Assembly (NCBI GenBank): GCA_003455945.1
Contig: DMPQ01000092.1
Span: 46,556-52,531 of the forward strand
From: Planctomycetaceae bacterium
GTDB taxonomy: Bacteria; Planctomycetota; Planctomycetia; Pirellulales; Pirellulaceae
Length of the DNA: 5,976 nucleotides
Direction: 5' to 3'
Positions 5,260-5,976 of this stretch are shown here, piece after piece; position 1 is the stretch's first letter; each line of letters opens with the position of its first letter. The position numbers and the translations under genes are program-made. The notes below the pieces were generated by a model. The model worked only from the letters and a program-made list of their open reading frames with translations. It was not told where the DNA came from and ran no database searches.

Positions 5260-5976
5260 TCAGGTCAGCGGGATCCGCAGGCCGTCGTAGCCGAGTTCGA
5301 TCCCCGGCGGGAGCGACCGATTCGTCGTCTCGTAATCCAGCTCGCACGAGCAGTGCGTCAGGTAGGTCCGCGCGGCCCCGATCCGCTTCGCCTCTTCGAC
5401 CGCCTGTTCGACGTTGAAGTGGGTGACGTGCGGCGTGTTCCTCAGGCCGTCGAGCACGAGCGTATCGAGCCCTTCGAGCAGCGGGCGGCTGGCGTCCGGA
5501 ATCCGATTGCAGTCGGTGCAATAGGCGACGTTGCCGATGCGGAATCCCAGCACCTCGAACCGCGGGCCGTGTTCGAGCGGGATCGGAGTCACGACCGAGC
5601 CGAGGACCGAAAAGGGAGCGACGTCGATCGGGCGGAATTCGAGCCGCGGCGTGGCGCCGACATGCGTCGGTTCGATGTCGGCGAACGCGTAGTCGAACGC
5701 CTGGCGGAGCTTCTGCTCGACGACCGAACGGCAATACAGCGGAACGGCATGCCCCAGATAGAACTGAAAGAGTCGCAGGTCATCCATCCCGAAGATGTGA
5801 TCGGCGTGCTCGTGGGTGTAGGCGACGGCATGGACGATGCCGATCCCTTCGCGCACCAGCTGCTGACGAAGATCCGGCGGAGTGTCGATCAGCAGGTTCC
5901 CCTCGGGGAGCCCCAGGATCGCGGCGCAGCGGGTCCGCTGGTTGCGAGGGTGTCCGCCGGTACAGACCGGGCAGCC
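5260..5976 (-). CDS. MBL-fold metal-dependent hydrolase, PhnP-like (5' end beyond the window)
   Basis: The gene enters from the right edge; 238 C-terminal residues are visible. Numbering from the edge, the fragment begins GCPVCTGGHPRNQRTR, the Cys-containing insertion of PhnP-like proteins, then NLLIDTPPDLRQQLVREG. The metal motif is T-H55-E-H57-A-D59-H60. Further ligands are H136 in PLEHG, D155 in YCTDC and H208 in LTHCSCELDYETTNR, completing the binuclear site. PhnP itself cleaves phosphoribosyl cyclic phosphate, but no other phn gene is visible, so the substrate here is unknown. Cys replaces the usual His at 211, and Cys also flanks D155, giving an unusually Cys-rich site. A GTG at 5854-5856 could be mistaken for a start, but coding similarity continues upstream past the edge. 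It lies 156 bases upstream of mtnD on the same strand. Confidence 0.88.
   Translation of the reverse strand, partial: GCPVCTGGHPRNQRTRCAAILGLPEGNLLIDTPPDLRQQLVREGIGIVHAVAYTHEHADHIFGMDDLRLFQFYLGHAVPLYCRSVVEQKLRQAFDYAFADIEPTHVGATPRLEFRPIDVAPFSVLGSVVTPIPLEHGPRFEVLGFRIGNVAYCTDCNRIPDASRPLLEGLDTLVLDGLRNTPHVTHFNVEQAVEEAKRIGAARTYLTHCSCELDYETTNRSLPPGIELGYDGLRIPLT

Noticed and set aside
4610..5734. 374-codon - strand frame spanning mtnD and the MBL gene in another frame
   Set aside because: It is Arg-rich and motif-free, and crosses two real genes and the promoter region between them.
5854..5856. GTG as the start of the MBL-fold gene
   Set aside because: The upstream codons to the window edge encode family-typical sequence (CPVC, NLLIDTPPDLRQQL), so the true start lies outside the window.
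1..5976. CRISPR array, tRNA/rRNA genes, transposase or IS ends, toxin-antitoxin or defence genes
   Set aside because: No spaced repeat series, cloverleaf, recombinase motif or defence-type domain was seen on either strand; the genes present are metabolic or structural families.

Overview
The window reads as chromosomal DNA from a high-GC planctomycete (roughly two thirds G+C by eye). The main clue is the exported PQQ-type propeller protein, whose mature N-terminus carries the W-P-Q-W-R-G-P-x-R-D-G signature that is very common in Planctomycetes. Phylum-level confidence is fair; I cannot name a genus. There are no mobile elements, CRISPR arrays, tRNAs or rRNAs.

Left part, + strand: a possible last 15 codons of an upstream gene (3-50); a 245-base gap holding a strong hairpin (62-96), a 12-base tandem repeat and a candidate promoter (194-222); a secreted PQQ-like beta-propeller protein (296-1654); a long hairpin in the 87-base spacer (1676-1719); an App1/DUF2183-type HAD phosphatase (1742-2833); and, overlapping it by one base (ATGA), an SDR-fold protein (2833-3663). 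That SDR-fold protein has lost the usual catalytic Ser and Tyr.

Right part, - strand: an MBL-fold hydrolase of the PhnP-like group runs off the right edge (5260-5976). It is followed, in transcription order, by a 156-base gap with a promoter-like site inside an inverted repeat, mtnD (acireductone dioxygenase, 4522-5103), a 92-base spacer with a perfect 15-bp hairpin and a 12-bp tandem repeat, and mtnC (enolase-phosphatase E1, 3623-4429). MtnC and MtnD catalyse consecutive steps of the methionine salvage pathway: MtnC makes acireductone from diketo-methylthiopentyl phosphate, and MtnD oxidises it to the 2-oxo acid precursor of methionine plus formate. mtnC converges on the SDR gene and their 3' ends overlap by 41 bases.

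Most of the window is ordinary housekeeping and accessory metabolism. I found no convincing new multi-gene system. The items most worth following up are the divergent SDR active site and its coupling to the App1-like phosphatase, the inverted repeat upstream of mtnD, the repeat-plus-hairpin between mtnD and mtnC, the Cys-rich metal site of the MBL protein, and a roughly five-fold excess of GATC over base-composition expectation.
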